A stretch of DNA of 64,000 bases from Symbiodinium natans (GCA_905221605.1 CAJNDS010002272.1:298501-362500); one strand, 5' to 3'. Counted from the stretch's first letter, positions 30,075 to 39,565 are shown. A program made the numbers and translations. Notes: a model not told the origin generated them from the letters alone.

Positions 30075-30218
30075 CCGGTGCGAGCGGTGCCGTTGTGTCT
30101 GCGCCGGCTTGCACAGAAGTTCCGTCCAGAAGTCTCCGAAGTGCACTTTGCTGCACATGCAGGCTCGCACGACAAGGTGGGGCAGTGCGAGTTTTGTCAT
30201 GCAAGCCCTGAGCACTAG
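30075..30218 (+). CDS. Terminal exon with CxxCH motif, 47 codons
   Basis: ttttgcatcgtag acceptor; frame PVRAVPLCLRRLAQKFRPEV then SEVHFAAHAGSHDKVGQCEF and CHASPEH, TAG. CEFCH is a possible metal or haem ligand pair. Longer ORFs on the minus strand overlap but have lower GC3 or end in arrays. Product unknown. Confidence 0.55.
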   Translation, partial: PVRAVPLCLRRLAQKFRPEVSEVHFAAHAGSHDKVGQCEFCHASPEH

Positions 30219-30379
30219 AGCATTTTGCCACAGGGGTGGTTGGGGATTAAGAGTTTTAGAATCGATGGCTTTAGACGAGGAGGACAATACCTCTACAGTC
30301 GTCTGCAGCATTTGAGTCCTACCACTAAGGCCTAAGGCAACCACCACATGCCACAACCAATTTCTGAAGCCAGCCCTGA

Positions 30380-30545
30380 TCCCTAAACCCCAAGCCCGAA
30401 ACCCTAAACCCTAAGCCCTAGCCCTAAACCCTAACCCCTAAACCCTAAACCCTAAACCCTAAACCCTAATTCCTAATTCCTAAACCCTAAACCCTAAACC
30501 CTAAACCCTAAACCCTAAACCCTAAACCCTAAACCCTAAACCCTG
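30380..30545 (+). repeat. CCCTAAA array
   Basis: Includes a CCCTAAT-TCCTAA irregularity at 30463-30480, then nine clean heptads. Confidence 0.95.
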
Positions 30546-30571
30546 CCAGCCCGACCCTTCAAGAAAGCCAG

Positions 30572-30641
30572 GCGCAGGCTGCGCAGGACGAGAGGGAGAT
30601 GGCTCAGTTTCAGGGCGTGCTCGGCTTCAAGGCCGAGACTG
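30572..30641 (+). CDS. Coiled-coil-like exon
   Basis: aagaaagccag|GCG start, frame AQAAQDEREMAQFQGVLGFK then AET, donor CTG|GTATAG. Gln/Glu/Ala-rich helix. Confidence 0.55.
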
Positions 30642-30849
30642 GTATAGGTTTAGGGTGTAGGGTATAGGGATTAGGGATTAGGGTTTAGGGTTTAGGGTTT
30701 TGGGTTTAGGGTTTAGGGCAGGGTTTAAGGAGCATTTAGGGTTTGGGGTGGTTTGGTAGAGGAGGTTTTTAGGTTTCTGCGCTTCGTTTGTGTTCAGAGT
30801 TTAGTGCATTCTGGTTGCTTTGAGGTTGAGGGGCGTAGAGCTGAAGCAG

Positions 30850-30880
30850 GGTGGAGGCGCTGACTTCCTTCTTCATTAGG
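30850..30880 (+). CDS. Short exon-like island (VEALTSFFIR)
   Basis: ctgaagcag|G start, donor AGG|GTTTAGGG (phase 0), matching the phase of the next island at 30998. Confidence 0.4.
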
Positions 30881-30997
30881 GTTTAGGGTTTAGGGTTTAG
30901 GGTTTAGGGTTTAGGGTTTAGGGTTTAGGGTTTAGGGTTTAGGGTTTAGGGAATTAGGTAATATACTTCCTGCAAGACCCTTTGATGGATTATGCAG

Positions 30998-31168
30998 GGT
31001 ACGGCGCCAGGGCAGTTGCGTGCGCAGCTTAGGTAGGTGCTTCGTATGCTCTGGCATCCGCGTCCTTGCGAGTACCCGACCCCTCGTCAGACAACTTGAG
31101 TGTCAAGGTGATGCAAGACATATACGTACTGGCTACAGCTTCCAAGTGCTCTTCAAAGGAACTAACCC
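30998..31168 (+). CDS. Three phase-matched mini-exons
   Basis: 30998-31032 (gattatgcag|GGT, GTAPGQLRAQL, donor AG|GTAGGT), 31073-31107 (cttgcgag|T, TRPLVRQLECQ, donor CAAG|GTGATG) and 31147-31168 (cttccaag|TG, VLFKGTN, donor CCC|GTAAGG) connect in phase, with introns of 40 and 39 bp. All three donors are strong. Such short introns would be at the lower limit. Confidence 0.4.
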
Positions 31169-31309
31169 GTAAGGTCCAAATCCTAAACGCCAAAGGTCCT
31201 GAACCCTGAAGCCTAGACCCACTGAAGCCGTAAACCCTGAACCGCGAACCCTACACCCTAAACCCGAAACTCTAATTCCGAAACCCAAGACCCCCAACAA
31301 ACCCCCCAG

Positions 31310-31869
31310 TTGCCAGAGGCGTTCCAGGCCGATCCCTTTGGCGCCCTGGAGCAGCATCTGAGGAACAGCATCAGGCAGGGTTTAGGGTTTAGGGTTTAGG
31401 GTTTAGGGTTTAGGGTTTAGGGTTTCGGGTTTGGGGGGAGCCCTTTCATTTTCCTTAAGCTGCAAAAAGGGCTTTGGGGTTTTGGGGTTTTGGGTTGCAG
31501 GGTTTTGCGGGTTTTGGGGATTTAGGGTTTTGGAAGTTGAGGTTTTGGTGTTTCGGGGTGTGGGGTTTTGGGGTTTGTGGGCTAGTCTCTGTCATGCAAA
31601 AGGCTCTTCTGCCTCTCTCAGCCCAGGCAAGATTGACATGAGGCTGCCGCACAGAAGCCGAGAAGTGTCGCAATTTCGCATCTCTTGCGCCTGCACCCCT
31701 GTATACCTTGTAGCGCATAGGTTCATTGTTGCTGTTGTTTGCCCGAAATCCTTTTCTGTCTTCATGGGCTACTCTGGCACCTAGCTGGGAACATGATCTC
31801 GAAGTAAGCTTCGGGCTTGAGATGTGGATTGAAGCCAGGCGACTCAGTGCCATCAAGGATGAGTGTAGG
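31310..31869 (+). CDS. Three phase-matched exons, product unknown
   Basis: Exon a 31310-31379 (accccccag|T; LPEAFQADPFGALEQHLRNS then IRQ; donor CAGG|GTTTAG, phase 1). Exon b 31627-31720 (tctctcagcccag|GC; KIDMRLPHRSREVSQFRISC then ACTPVYLVAH; donor CATAG|GTTCAT, phase 2). Exon c 31785-31869 (ggcacctag|C; WEHDLEVSFGLEMWIEARRL then SAIKDECR; donor AGG|GTTCAA). The phases join a-b and b-c without a stop, giving 83 codons with high GC3. Intron a-b is mainly TTTAGGG/TTTTGGG array. This is one of the best multi-exon models in the window. The overlapping minus ORF at 31455-31856 is rejected. Confidence 0.6.
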
Positions 31870-31995
31870 GTTCAAGTACGGTTCGGGTTAAGGGCCTAGT
31901 GATTAGGGTACCAAACCCTAAACTCTAGAAACTAAGCCCTATAAGCCTTAAGCATCAATCAAGCCTCGCCAACCCTAGCCCCCCGACGCCGCAAG

Positions 31996-32054
31996 GCTCC
32001 AGAAAGAGAAAGAGCAGGCCAGGGAAACGCTCTGGATTTGGGGAAGTTTCGAGG
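31996..32054 (+). CDS. Coiled-coil-like exon (LQKEKEQARETLWIWGSFE)
   Basis: cgccgcaag|G start, donor GAGG|GTGGTT. The phase-0 alternative reads APERERAGQGNALDL. Confidence 0.4.
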
Positions 32055-33013
32055 GTGGTTTAGTTGTTTTTTTGAAGGCCTAAACCCCAAACCCTAACCC
32101 CAAAACCGTAAACCCTTGGGGGGGGCGGGGTGTGGGGCTTCGGGGTCCCATTGGCGATTGGCGCATTTAGGGTTATAGGCTTATAGGTATAGGTTGCGTG
32201 CTTGTGTGCTTGCTTAAGTTGTGTGTAGGGCCGGCCGGCTGTGCATGCGTTGGCGGCTGGATTTGTTGTTCAACTCGGACTGTGGTTCAGGGTTTATGGC
32301 TGAAGGTTAGGCGTGAAGAGATGGAAGAATGTTTAGGGTTTAGGACTTATAGCGTTCAAATGTTTTTTGTATGGGGGAGGGGGGGTTGAGGGCACAGGGA
32401 CCCCCCCCCCCCCTCCCCTTTTGCGGAATGGCCAAATGTCGGGAAACCCATAGGGCGGTTTCAATGTAGCCTACAAGTGGAACCCTCTGCCCCGGGAATC
32501 TAGTTCCCCCCCATTACAGGTCTTTGGGTTTCGGGTCTACAGGTTTTGGGCTTTACAGAGTTTAGGGTCTACAGGTTATGGGGTTTGTAGGATTTAGGGT
32601 AGGATTTAGGGTCTACAGGACTTAGAGTTTAAATAGGGTTTAGGGCTCGGAGGTGGGGAGGGGTGGGGTGAATGTTTTCAGGGTCTTCTGGGCTTAGGTT
32701 TTGGTGTCTTCAGTTGGTGTTTTAGGAAGGCTTTGCGGTTGAGGCGGTTGAGGCCTGAGGGTTGCGGGTATGCTTGGGGGGAGGGGTCCGCATTGAGTCC
32801 GAACAATCTTGAAACGAAAACGAACAGGAGAACCCAGAGAGGGTGCATAGAGTGGGTGCATAGGGGGTTTGCGGTTCAGTCTTTGGAGTTCGTAAACAGT
32901 TTGGGTCATGCCATGGACTGTCCAATTTCACTTTAAGGTGTAGGCTAGGGAGGCTTGGCGCCCTAAAATGGGGTTTTTCAGGGGTACAACAATTGGGGTC
33001 CCGTTGCCTGCAG
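32055..33013. other. Spacer with arrays, C and G tracts
   Basis: Degenerate TTTAGGG derivatives at 32160-32345 and 32520-32655, tracts at 32118, 32378 and 32401-32414. 32730-32760 has weak short open frames after gtgttttag. No confident island. Confidence 0.45.
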
Positions 33014-33079
33014 CTTTTCTGACCGACAGGGGTGCAGACTCATGAAGGCATGCCCGGCAAAGCCGACATTCAGCCCTAG
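33014..33079 (+). CDS. Exon-like island (FSDRQGCRLMKACPAKPTFS)
   Basis: gttgcctgcag start. A second frame after gaccgacag (VQTHEGMPGKADIQP then TAG) is equally good. Confidence 0.35.
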
Positions 33080-33427
33080 ACCCCATGCAAAACCTGCAAG
33101 CCCTAAACTCGAAACCCTAAGCCCTAAACCCTAAACCCTAAACCCTAAACCCCTCAACATACACCCCTGGAGCCTGATGATAGCACGCCTTAGGCAAAAC
33201 CCAAAAGCTCTAAAGCATCGAAAAGTCTCTCAAGCCCAAAGGCACCCCCGGTTGGGTGGGGACGTGGTCTGGACCCTAGAACCTTTTGCACAGATACAAA
33301 AAAAAGCTGGACTAACATCGCTAAAGGCACATTCCTGCCGTTGAGGCTCAGAAGAACAGCACTAGACCTGCATGTTGCTGCGTTTAGGGGCCGCATAGGG
33401 TTTAGAGGGCTCAGGCGTTTGGCATAG

Positions 33428-33513
33428 TCTTTTGGGGGATCCTCCCGGATGAAGACGCAGCTGCATGGCATCGGCGACCTCATCAAGTGGCCCGGCCCAT
33501 CTATTTTGCCACA
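33428..33513 (+). CDS. Exon-like island
   Basis: ggcatag|TCT start, frame SFGGSSRMKTQLHGIGDLIK then WPGPSILP, donor CACA|GTGGGG; best GC3 of the three frames. The minus ORF of 111 codons across 33190-33525 is treated as its shadow. Confidence 0.45.
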
Positions 33514-33814
33514 GTGGGGTAACATGTTATATTTTAAGGGTACTTAAAAAACTCAATAAGGAACAGACATTTGCAGTTTAATACTATTCCAACCATGAAC
33601 TAGTCTAGATCTCCTGGGCGATTTAGGAGTCGGGATCCTCTCACTACCTCACTGGAGCCCCGCTCAGGCCCCAACAATAGAAATAAAGAACTCAAGACCC
33701 CAAAGCCCGAAAACCCCAAAACTCCCAAAACCCCAGAACCAAGTCAGAACCTGACCCTAAACCCTAAACCCTCAACCCTCAACCCTAAACCCTGATCTGA
33801 GGGTTCACTGCCAG

Positions 33815-33896
33815 GCGACTGGAAGTCATTGCAGATGCCTGCGGTGAGCAGAAGTCTAAGGAGGACCGCTTCAGATGTCCCGCTCACGCGGGATTA
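33815..33896 (+). CDS. Exon-like island (RLEVIADACGEQKSKEDRFR)
   Basis: gttcactgccag|G start; continues CPAHAG. Donor could be AGAT|GTCCCG (33876) or a later site. Confidence 0.5.
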
Positions 33897-34199
33897 AGGG
33901 GGTTACCTGAAACCCCCACTAGGGTCTAGGTAATTAGAGGGTTTGGGGTCTAGGGGTTGGGGTTTACACTTTAGGGTTTGGGATTCAGGGTATTCAGCGA
34001 ACCTCCCACCCCGAGGCCCCAAACCCCAAACCTCCCTCAGGACATCCAGGTACGGCAGTGGTTAAGGTCTTAAGGTGTTGACCTCAAGGCACGCGAAACG
34101 ATTTTCGAGCCCTCAAACATACCCCTAAGCTCTGACCTTCAAACCTGTCGAGCTCCAAGACCTTGAAACGCCAGAGCCCCCAAACCCTGAAACCATCCG

Positions 34200-34395
34200 A
34201 GCCCTAAACCCTACACCCTAAACCCTAAACCCTGAAACCCATAAGACCCGAACAAGAAGCTGACCCTGAACCCTCAAAGTCCTGGCTTCGGAAATTCGGA
34301 AACATCTAAACCCTAACCCCTAAACCCTAAACCCTAAACCCTAAACCCTAAACCCTAAACCCTAAACCCTAACCCCATAAAGCCTAAACCCTCTG
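34200..34395 (+). repeat. CCCTAAA arrays
   Basis: 34201-34240 and 34305-34390, mostly clean heptads. Confidence 0.9.
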
Positions 34396-34405
34396 GAGCC
34401 TTGAG

Positions 34406-34471
34406 GACAAGCCCAAGGATGAGTTCCTGCGACTCAAGCAGCGCGCCGGGGGGCACAGCTGGCTACTATGA
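34406..34471 (+). CDS. Possible terminal exon (DKPKDEFLRLKQRAGGHSWL)
   Basis: gagccttgag|GAC start, 21 codons to TGA. Helical, charged, high GC3. Confidence 0.5.
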   Translation, partial: DKPKDEFLRLKQRAGGHSWLL

Positions 34472-34672
34472 CTGGGTTCTCTTCTGGTAAAAAAGCCTAA
34501 ACCCTGGCCCTAAACCCTAAACCCCCAAACCCTAAACCCTGGCCCTAAACCCGAAACCCTCCACACCCTAAACCCTCTAAACCCGAAACCCTCTAAACCT
34601 CCCAAACCCTCTAAACCCCCTAACCCTGCAAACCCTCAATGCCTCTAAACCCTCTAAATCCTAAACCCCCCC

Positions 34673-34803
34673 CAGCTCTAATTATTCGGAAAATGGATCC
34701 CCCAATACGTGGACTCCCATACAATGAGGACCCCAATGAGGCACCGCAAGTTTTCGAGTTTTCCAGATACATATTACTGATACTACTAGGTCTGATGGGC
34801 TCT
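34673..34803 (+). CDS. Candidate exon with membrane span
   Basis: ccccccccag|CT start, frame LIIRKMDPPIRGLPYNEDPN, EAPQVFEFSRY then ILLILLGLMGST, donor ACA|GTTAGG. GC3 is low compared with other islands and part resembles dispersed repeats, so caution. Confidence 0.3.
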
Positions 34804-34897
34804 ACAGTTAGGGTTGAGGGTTGAGGGTTCAGGGTTCAGGGTTCAGGGTTTAGGGTTTAGGGTTTAGGTCATCGGCCCCGATTGGCCCCGAACGCAG

Positions 34898-35079
34898 CTC
34901 GTTCGGACCAGGTGTACACCTTGCTGGAGCAGGGCAGGAACGACATCCATGCGACTCAGCCAGGATTTAGGCAGGTTCTTCGTGGGAATGAGGGAATGAG
35001 GTACCTATGTAATCCCTTTAAAGGGTATATATAGGGCCCCCATTTCCCTCATTCCGGCACTAAGAACCAGGGAGATTAG
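34898..35079 (+). CDS. Exon interrupted by an introner-like element
   Basis: Exon 34898-34974 after cgaacgcag: RSDQVYTLLEQGRNDIHATQ then PGFRQ, ending CAG|GTTCTT. The intervening 34975-35070 has inverted-repeat ends and the next CAG|GGA at 35071 continues GD then TAG. Excising GT...AG restores an exact CAG|GGA junction, giving a C-terminal exon pair ...GFRQ/GD. Confidence 0.55.
34975..35067 (+). mobile_element. Introner-like TIR element inside an exon
   Basis: Left gttcttcgtgggaatgaggga, right tccctcattccggcactaagaac are imperfect inverted repeats. The element is flanked by CAG on both sides (putative 3-bp duplication), starts GT and with the right CAG gives a GT...AG intron of 96 bp. Core ccctttaaagggtatata is shared with 45041-45058. 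Confidence 0.65.
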
Positions 35080-35163
35080 GCTTGAGTTTCCTCTTGCGTT
35101 CAGGGCTTTAGTGTTTGGGGCATCCAGCTTTGCACTCCTTTGTTTTGGGGATTTGGGGTTTAG

Positions 35164-35278
35164 GGGTGTCTGGGCTTACAAAAAAGTGCGCGTACTTGCA
35201 CGAGATCGGTCAAAGATTGTCATGAGTGCCCTACATGTGGCTCCGGCCTGGACAGAGCCCTGGAAACAGGATGACCCG
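35164..35278 (+). CDS. Well supported exon, product unknown
   Basis: Acceptor is TTTAG|GGG, telomere-like. Frame GVWAYKKVRVLARDRSKIVM then SALHVAPAWTEPWKQDDP, donor CCG|GTAAAA (phase 0). 38 codons; basic then Trp/Pro-rich. Confidence 0.55.
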
Positions 35279-36062
35279 GTAAAAAGAGTTTTTTGGTGAT
35301 GTTGGCTAAACCCTAAACCCTAAAGCCTAAACCCTACACCCTAAACCCTAGACCTTCTCTCCTTTTTTTTATTGTGTGTGTGTGTGTGTCCAAGCCCCCG
35401 AAGCCGTGTTAAGCGTGGCGCCACGATGAGAAGAAGGTGCCCTCCAGTCTGAGGGTTTAGGGTTTAGTTAGGGTTTAGGGTTTAGGGGTTTAGGGTTTAG
35501 GCTTTAGGGTTTAGGGTTTAGGGTTTAGGGTTTAGGGATTAGGGATTAGGGCTTAGGCATTCAGAGTTCCAGATCTCGACCGGCTGGTCGGTGGGTTAGG
35601 GGCTCAGGGTTTTGGGGGTTGGGGGGTTTAGGGGTTTAGGGTTCAGTGTTTAGGGTTCAGGGTTTAGGGTTTGGGGTGTAGGGAGGGTTTAGGGTTCAGG
35701 GTTTAGGGTTTAGGGTCTAGGATTCCTTAAGCTGAGGGTTTAGGGGGTTTTCTTCGGAATGGGTTACAAGACGTGCGCTCTAGACCCTAGCCCCTCTAGA
35801 CCGCAGAGTGCAAAAGGTTGAAAAAGAAATGCCAACAAAGACTTGGACCCCCCCCCCCCCTCAAAAAAAACAACGCTCTCAAAATCCACTCGCAACTCGA
35901 AGCCCAAACCCTGACCACCACCCCACAAAAAGAAAAAGAAGCCCTGAACAGACCCGCCCCAAAAACCTAAAATGACCCTGAGAAACCCGTAAAGCTTCTT
36001 TCAGTCCGAACCCTATACCCTAAACCCTAAACCCTAAGCAACTCCCGGCTCCCCCCAGCCAG
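35279..36062. repeat. Arrays, C tracts and weak mini-islands
   Basis: CCCTAAA (35308-35350), TTTAGGG (35452-35560, 35600-35730), GT microsatellite at 35374-35388. Weak candidates: 35413-35434 (RVKRGATMRR, donor GTGCCC) and 35570-35590 (FQISTGWS, donor TCG|GTGGGT). Confidence 0.6.
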
Positions 36063-36125
36063 GAACGACAGAAGCTGCTTAGCAAGCGGGGCAATTGCAC
36101 TGAGCCCTGGCTCACTCTGCAAGTC
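36063..36125 (+). CDS. Exon-like island (ERQKLLSKRGNCTEPWLTLQ)
   Basis: cccccagccag|GAA start, donor GTC|GTAACC. An acceptor 4 bp upstream is in another phase. Confidence 0.5.
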
Positions 36126-36159
36126 GTAACCTTGGTGCTAGGGTTTAGGGTTTAGGCTT

Positions 36160-36275
36160 TAAAAGGGTTAAAAAGGTTAAAAGGGTTAAAAGGGTTAAAA
36201 GGGTAAAAAGGGTTAAGAAGGGTTAAAAGGGTTAAAAGGGTTAAAAGGGTTAAAAGGGTTAAAAGGGTTTAGGGT
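36160..36275 (+). repeat. AAAAGGGTT nonamer array
   Basis: About eleven AAAAGGGTT-type units, a homogenised derivative of the telomere-like motif. Confidence 0.9.
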
Positions 36276-36383
36276 TTCCGGTTTGGCTGTTGAGGGTTTT
36301 TGGGGCTTGACGGATTGGGGTTTTGGGGTTTAGGGGTTTGAGCTTGAGGCCGTCAGGTGGGGTCTTTTTTCGGGGCGGGCCAG

Positions 36384-36425
36384 GGGCTTTCTGCGGAACA
36401 AGGCCTGTGTCTACACCGTCTCGGG
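36384..36425 (+). CDS. Short exon-like island (GFLRNKACVYTVS)
   Basis: gcgggccag|G start, end TCGGG|GTTGGG. Confidence 0.45.
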
Positions 36426-36624
36426 GTTGGGGTTTTAGGGTTTAGGGTTTGGGTTTAGGTGAGTATGGGCATCAATAACCCTCTCTAGGGAAAATAAAGT
36501 GATAGTTGAAGGGATGCATTCCTCCTCCCCCCCCCAAAGCACCAGCAAGAGAACGTTGAACCCCGCACCACATCCGCAACAAACTCCCGATGCCCAAAAA
36601 CCCTAAATCCTTCTCAGAGCTCAG

Positions 36625-36703
36625 GAAAGTATCCGCAAAGGCCACGCAGTTCGCCAAGCCTTGGATGAGCTCAGGCGCCATGTCATGGGCCTGCCTTCAA
36701 GAG
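36625..36703 (+). CDS. Helical exon (ESIRKGHAVRQALDELRRHV)
   Basis: cagagctcag|GAA start (AG|G), continues MGLPSR, donor AGAG|GTTTCT (phase 1). High GC3. Precedes islands at 36808 and 37037, probably of one gene. Confidence 0.55.
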
Positions 36704-36807
36704 GTTTCTGATAGGGGCTTGAGGCTTTGGAGTTTGAGGGTTCAGGTTTAATCCATAGTTGGGTTTACTTGTTGTTTTGATCTTACGAGTGCTGATGGCA
36801 TTTGCAG

Positions 36808-36866
36808 GATGGCCTCGCACCTTTTCGCAAGGGAACCTGATATCCCTGAAGCACCGGAGCACGAAT
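36808..36866 (+). CDS. Exon-like island
   Basis: ggcatttgcag|G start. In phase with the previous island: GWPRTFSQGNLISLKHRSTN. The other frame reads MASHLFAREPDIPEAPEHE then TAA. Confidence 0.4.
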
Positions 36867-37036
36867 AACGAACCCTAAATCCTCCAGCCCAAACCCTCAA
36901 CCCCAAAGCCTCAACCGCGATCCTCGTTCAAAAAGGCAGTCATGACAGGTCAGGGGGATTTCTGGGGTTTTGGGGGATGCGTTAGGTTAAACCCTAAACC
37001 CACCCGAAACCCCCTTCCAACTGCTACCGTTTGCAG

Positions 37037-37088
37037 GGCCGCGCTGCCCAAGCTTCAGGCTTTGCACAAGAAGGCCCCCTTCCGTTGA
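37037..37088 (+). CDS. Terminal exon (AALPKLQALHKKAPFR)
   Basis: ctaccgtttgcag|G start, basic C-terminus, TGA. Likely end of the gene containing 36625-36703. Confidence 0.5.
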
Positions 37089-37199
37089 TTCTTGTTGGGC
37101 CGTGGGTCTGGAGTTCGGGCGCAGTAGGGTTTAGGGCTCAGGGTTGTTTAGGGTTTAGGGTTTGGGGTTTAGGGTTTAGGGTTTAGGGTTTTCAGAACT

Positions 37200-37420
37200 G
37201 AGCGTTCATTTGCCTATGCAGTCTTCAGATTCAGGCCATTTTGTTCCCTGGGGGGCACCATGTCTCCCAGGCACCCTATATGACACGGGGTTTATATGTC
37301 TGTGATTGGTGAGTGTATATAAGGTTCCTTTTTTAATATTGGTGTATTGGTGAATGTATATACCTGATGTCCTTTTGCGGGCACAAGACATATATACCCT
37401 ACTTCGTATGCCCTCAGCCC
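37200..37420 (+). repeat. Dispersed repeat related to 467-660
   Basis: Shares ttggtgagtgtatataaggt, ttttttaatattggtg, and ...atataccctacttcg blocks. No coding support. Confidence 0.6.
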
Positions 37421-37609
37421 AATAAGTTTCAAGGCCTTGGCCCTAGTCCTTGTTTCACAGAAAGCCAAGACCCCAAACACTAAGCTCCAAACGCTAAGCC
37501 CCAAACCTTAGAGCCCGAAACATAAGCCCTAAACCCTAAACCCTAAACCCTAAACCCTAAACTCTCCCCCCCCCCCTTCCCGGGGATCCTAAGTTCCTTT
37601 CACTGCGAG

Positions 37610-37672
37610 GCGCAGAGTAAGCGGGGTGCCAAAGCCAAGAAGGAAGAGCTGCAGGCGAGATACCAGGCCATC
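37610..37672 (+). CDS. Coiled-coil-like exon (AQSKRGAKAKKEELQARYQA)
   Basis: cactgcgag|GCG start, ends ATC|GTTTCT. Lys/Glu/Ala helix, high GC3. Confidence 0.5.
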
Positions 37673-37897
37673 GTTTCTTTTGTTCTTTGGGTTTAGGGTT
37701 TAGGATTTAGGGTTTAGGGCTAGGTTGGTTTAGGGATTCTTTGGGGGCGTGGGGTGTGGGGAGCTAGTGAAGGGGTCTTAAGAAGGGTTGTGAGGTTTTG
37801 TGTGGCTTTGGTGGGGTCCTTGGGTTTCGGTATTTAGGAGCTTTGGTGTAAAACTGATTTGGGGTTTGGGGCGAACAGTGATAGGCTTACGGTCCAG

Positions 37898-38042
37898 AAT
37901 GTCGGGGTCAAGCTGTCGGACACCCTGGCGTTGGGTTTCTGCGAGTTGTGTACACGGTATCTTCTACGCCCCGGACCTGAATCGAAACCCTTTCAGCAGT
38001 CTTCTTGCGGAGCATAAAGAGTTCACATCCCCGGAGCCATAG
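37898..38042 (+). CDS. Terminal coding segment with a frame change
   Basis: tacggtccag|AAT, frame NVGVKLSDTLALGFCELCTR to donor ACACG|GTATCT at 37956. The following YAPDLNRNPFSSLLAEHKEF then TSPEP, TAG (38042) is coding-like in another frame. A 40-nt intron ending ccctttcag joins SLLAEHKEF in phase, or there is a frameshift. Confidence 0.45.
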
Positions 38043-38159
38043 TTGCTTGGCTCGAAGGCTGTTTAGTCCTGGCACGTATCTATGCCAAAAAAACTTTCAA
38101 GACCTGGCCCAAAGCCATGAAGCCCTAAAGCCGAAGCGTTAAGCTTTGTGAAATTGCAG

Positions 38160-38279
38160 GACATCCGTGTGCTCAAGCGGCACGTGGATGAGCTGAACGA
38201 ACTCTTCCAGCGCAGCCAAAGCGAAGCACACGGCCAGGCAGGGGGCCAAGCCCTACACAACACCCCGCCGAAGCCTTGA
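38160..38279 (+). CDS. Terminal exon, coiled-coil then Gly/Pro tail
   Basis: ttgtgaaattgcag|GAC start (AG|G), frame DIRVLKRHVDELNELFQRSQ then SEAHGQAGGQALHNTPPKP and TGA. 39 codons with near-total GC3. Preceding coiled-coil islands (30572, 37610) might belong to it. Confidence 0.6.
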   Translation, partial: DIRVLKRHVDELNELFQRSQSEAHGQAGGQALHNTPPKP

Positions 38280-38309
38280 ACGTACATAAAACCCTAAACC
38301 TAACATAAA

Positions 38310-38505
38310 GCAACAGCACTAGAAGTAGGAGTCGAAGTAGAAGTAGTCGAATAAGTGGAAAAGAAGAAGCGAGTAGTAGAAGAAGTAGTAGAAGAAGTAG
38401 AAGTAGTACCCGCAGCAGTTGTGTAGTCTTTATCGTCGTCGTAGTAGCAGTCGTCGTCATCGTAGTGGTAATAATGAGGATCATCAGCAAGAGCCCCCCT
38501 GGGTT
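38310..38505 (+). repeat. AGT/AGA trinucleotide microsatellite
   Basis: Degenerate agaagtag units; the minus-strand reading is poly-Leu and is not taken as a gene. Confidence 0.85.
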
Positions 38506-38625
38506 AGAGGGGTCTGAGTAGTATCTGGCTTCAGGCATTAGATTCAGGGATTTAGGGCTTAAGGTTCAGGGCTTTCAGGTTTTAGGAGTCAGTTTGAGGC
38601 ATGAGGACTCTGTGGAACCGAGCAG

Positions 38626-38667
38626 GCTAGTGTGCGCAGCTGACGATTCGGAACCCAAACCTTCGTG
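38626..38667 (+). CDS. Exon-like island (LVCAADDSEPKPSW)
   Basis: aaccgagcag|G start, donor GTG|GTTTAGGG at an array. Confidence 0.4.
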
Positions 38668-38959
38668 GTTTAGGGTTTAGGGTGTTTCTTTACTGTTCAT
38701 CGCAAAATGAGCTCGCCCCAAAACATACCAACACCATCCAGCCACCACATGCCCTGCATCTGATATCCTAGCCCCGAAGCCCCAAGACGTCAAATAACCC
38801 TAAGCCCCCAGATGTCAAGTATCCCTAAACCCTAGTCCCTAAACCCTAAGCCCAAACCCTAAAACCGTCAAACCCTTTTTACCCTAAACCTTTAAAATCC
38901 TAAACCCTAAAAAAACCTTAAGCCCTAAGCCCTGAATGTCACATACCCCTAAGCCCCAG

Positions 38960-39051
38960 AGGAGCCCACGCCAAGCACATTGGGAAAGACCCTGGGGCTT
39001 AGAGACTTGGGCAGAGCCTCTGAGGAGGCCCGTGGGAAGTCAAGAAGTATG
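38960..39051 (+). CDS. Exon-like island
   Basis: taagccccag start, frame EPTPSTLGKTLGLRDLGRAS then EEARGKSRSM, donor ATG|GTTTGG. Confidence 0.5.
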
Positions 39052-39089
39052 GTTTGGTGTTTTGGGTTTAGGGTTCGGGGTTTAAGGTT

Positions 39090-39135
39090 TAGGTTTGGGG
39101 TTTGGGGTTTGGGGTTTGGGGTTTGGGGTTTGGGG
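39090..39135 (+). repeat. TTTGGGG heptad block
   Basis: Six consecutive TTTGGGG units. Confidence 0.9.
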
Positions 39136-39153
39136 TCTAGGGGGCTTTGTCAG

Positions 39154-39189
39154 GGCTTCGGGCTGCGAGCTGAGCGAGAGGGAGAGGGG
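39154..39189 (+). CDS. Short exon-like island (GFGLRAEREGEG)
   Basis: ctttgtcag|GGC start, donor GGG|GTAGGG. Confidence 0.35.
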
Positions 39190-39565
39190 GTAGGGGGGGA
39201 AGGTTTAGTGATATAGTTGTAGGGTTCAATCAGTCATTTTTCCCTTTGAAATCTTGCGCGGGGGGGGGGCTTCCCTAAACCCTAAACCCTAAGCCCTAAA
39301 CCCTAAAGGCCCTAAACCCTAAACCCTGAACTCCTGCATTATGGGGACATGGAGAGATGAAGGGAAACGGGAAGCAACGTTTCAGGGCTTAAGACTGGTT
39401 TTGAGGTTGAGGGTTAGGGGCCTTGGAGGATCCATCCATCCCCAAAACCCCGAATCCTAAAACCCTAATCCACAATCCTACAACCCTACAACCGTACATC
39501 CCTAAACCCTACAACCCTGCAGGGCCCTGCAACCTTACAACCCTAAGCCCTACAACCCCCTGAAG

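Noticed and set aside
29893-30356. Three overlapping minus/plus ORFs of 99-112 codons
   Set aside because: The plus frame 30075-30218 has better GC3, a good acceptor and its own stop; the others are its shadows.
31455-31856. Minus-strand 133-codon ORF
   Set aside because: Shadow of three phase-consistent plus exons; its C-terminal part is array-derived PKP repeats.
38173-38538. Minus-strand 121-codon ORF with poly-Leu
   Set aside because: Driven by an AGT/AGA microsatellite and overlaps the strong plus exon 38160-38279.
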